Source of the DNA: Peronospora farinosa
Lineage: Eukaryota > Oomycota > Peronosporomycetes > Peronosporales > Peronosporaceae
Reading direction: 5' to 3'
DNA: 64,000 bases
Assembly: GCA_947646735.1 (NCBI GenBank)
Contig: CANTFK010000987.1
Location: 620,001 to 684,000 of the forward strand
In this document: one piece after another, positions 62,663 to 64,000 of the stretch
Numbering within the stretch: position 1 is the stretch's first letter
Layout of the letters: each line of letters opens with the position of its first letter
Notes under the pieces: generated by a model
Told to the model about the DNA's origin: nothing
Database searches by the model: none
What the model saw: only the letters and a program-made list of their open reading frames with translations
Program-made: the position numbers and the translations under genes

Positions 62663-64000
62663 ATGTTCATGTCATTTCAAGACGTCAATTTTTCCATCAA
62701 TACACGCGCTGTTTGCATTGGCAGTGGTCGATTCCTGGTACCTTTTTAATCACTATTTTCTTCTATAAAATTTCCATTCTTTTCATTCATTTATTTGTCT
62801 TTTTTGTTCGTAGCGTACACTTTTAATTCCAATTTTTCAAGCTCTTGGTTCAACTGTCATTGTAATGCAAACTCGTGGTACAAAGTTTACAACAACTTGT
62901 ACCAATGACAAGGGAAAGTACGAGGTGGACACTATTGATTATGATGGACAAGTACACACAAGTGTCTATCAATTAGAAGGTGACAAGAACAATGCATTAT
63001 ATACTCTCTTTTTTCTCTCTGTACAATGAGCTACTGATACACTGATATTGTACTCTTTTGTGTGTGTGGCTTTGCTAAGCAGCAGTAGGATCTTTAGGTG
63101 TTTCTGAAGATCGTAGAGCTTTTTTTAAACTTCCTGCTAAATTACCACAGCTCAAGTACGTGGGCTTTGGAGTCACAGAAGCAGGACTACAATCAAACAC
63201 ACAAGTTATTCAAGATCTGGCCAAATTCTTGCAAGAGACTTTCAAGGCTATTCCAAGTCTGGAAACGTGTGTCTTTAAAGGTTTGGGTGAATGAGATTCT
63301 AATGTTATTGGGTGTGTTGTGGTGTTTCAGAGAATGATCTGTCCATTATCAATACGGACAACTTTCCTAATAATGGTGACCATATTAAAAAGCTCGTGCT
63401 TGAGCTGGATGGGATCAAGGATGATGATGCTGCTGCGTTTCGAACATATTTGGATACCAAAGTGCACTTTCACAACACTGTAGTGGACCGCATTACAAGC
63501 CACCGTGCTGGAGACTTGTTGGTGCCTCTTACTGAGCTGCTACCGACCAAGGCTATTGTCATTGAAGATTTACAAAGAGTACTGGATGCTGATACTCTCC
63601 GGAAAATACCGGGTGTCCACTTGCGCACTGAAAAGTCAGAAATTGCCAAGGACTATTTGCTCAAATTCTCGTTGGGCAATGCAGTGAACTCAGCTATGGT
63701 ATATCTACTGGCACTCTCGCGTCAACGGACAGCCAACCAGTTTGACAAGTTTCCGATCATTAGAGAGTACTTAGATGCACTGTTTGAGAAGGACCTTTTG
63801 CCAGCATTGGTTGCTGGTGGTGTGGCTGAAGATGAAGCCCGCAAGTTTTATGCGGAGTGGCTTGTGCGTATGAAGCATCCTCACTTTGGATTGGACAACT
63901 TTTGGGTCGCTCAGAATGCACTCGTGCGACTTTACGTGCGTCTTCTGAATTCGGTAAATATTAACATCGCTAGTGAGGAGAACTATCGCCCAAGTAAGTT
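62663..64000 (+). CDS. Paralogous long-chain mannitol dehydrogenase-family gene (3' end outside window)
   Basis: Exons 62663-62737, 62814-62979, 63083-63280 and 63331 onward; introns of 76, 103 and 50 bp. Two splice positions and phases equal those of the minus-strand neighbour (after the GSGRFL codon and before the INTDN block). The intron after QLEG in the middle is present only here. Conserved: AVCIGSGRFLRTLLIPIFQA, SIINTDNFP, HNTVVDRITSHRAGD and FGLDNFWVAQNA. At the catalytic site the pattern is LKFSLGNAVNSA: Lys and Asn are kept but the family's His is Asn. No stops up to the window edge. Whether it also carries an isomerase domain cannot be seen. Confidence 0.85.

Noticed and set aside
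27548..64000. Secreted RxLR- or Crinkler-type effector genes
   Set aside because: No frame shows a signal peptide followed by RxLR-EER or LxLFLAK-type motifs.
1..64000. tRNA, rRNA or other structured RNA genes
   Set aside because: None recognised by eye; a covariance-model search would be needed to exclude short ones.

Overview
The window looks like nuclear DNA of an oomycete, most probably of the Peronosporales (Phytophthora or downy-mildew lineage). The basis is short GT-AG introns of about 70-96 bp, mostly single-exon or few-exon genes packed head to tail, oomycete-typical architectures (START-FYVE, START-EDR2-like, C2-DEP-AGC kinase, a fused fructuronate reductase/uronate isomerase) and Ty3/Gypsy LTR retrotransposons. 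There is no prokaryotic gene organisation. Species cannot be named from the sequence alone.

Left 27.5 kb: a rearranged region built from nested inverted repeats. One large palindrome has arms at about 4996-14430 and 17813-27233, centred near 16.1 kb. Each arm carries a Gypsy element (R1 on + at 4316-12488, R2 on - at 19755-27547), about 1.3 kb of flank, and a fascin-like beta-trefoil gene. A second inverted repeat pairs 1-about 3780 with about 14160-17939. The repeated module contains fascin-like genes facing outward (four copies, only the one at 17838-18434 fully intact), two older decayed fascin-like relics, and a decayed piece of alanyl-tRNA synthetase. The functional alanyl-tRNA synthetase gene (27894-30893) lies immediately beyond the palindrome. 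The retroelements carry gag, protease, RT, RNase H and integrase, all with lesions. They also carry a long antisense ORF between integrase and 3' LTR, a perfect 27-bp hairpin, and LTRs folded into a row of hairpins whose layout is kept in two different LTR subfamilies.

Right 36 kb: an ordinary gene-dense housekeeping region. In order: alanyl-tRNA synthetase (+), START-FYVE protein (-), COPI-associated membrane protein (-, three exons), C2-DEP-AGC kinase (-, tiny first exon), M16 insulin-degrading-enzyme-like protease (+), START-EDR2-like lipid-binding protein (+), WDR12/YTM1 ribosome-assembly factor (+, 21-nt first exon), DDX19/Dbp5-like mRNA-export helicase (-), GH5 glycosidase (+), a small basic-domain gene (-), an unidentified multi-exon gene (-), a zinc-finger/hAT-like plus medium-chain dehydrogenase fusion (-), a SpoU-type RNA 2'-O-methyltransferase (+), and a divergent pair of long-chain mannitol-dehydrogenase-family genes. 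The leftward member of that pair is fused to uronate isomerase, so one polypeptide would carry two consecutive steps of hexuronate catabolism. Its rightward partner runs off the window and has lost the usual catalytic histidine.

Exon boundaries were worked out by hand from reading frame, GT-AG sites and homology between copies. They are predictions. No similarity search was possible.
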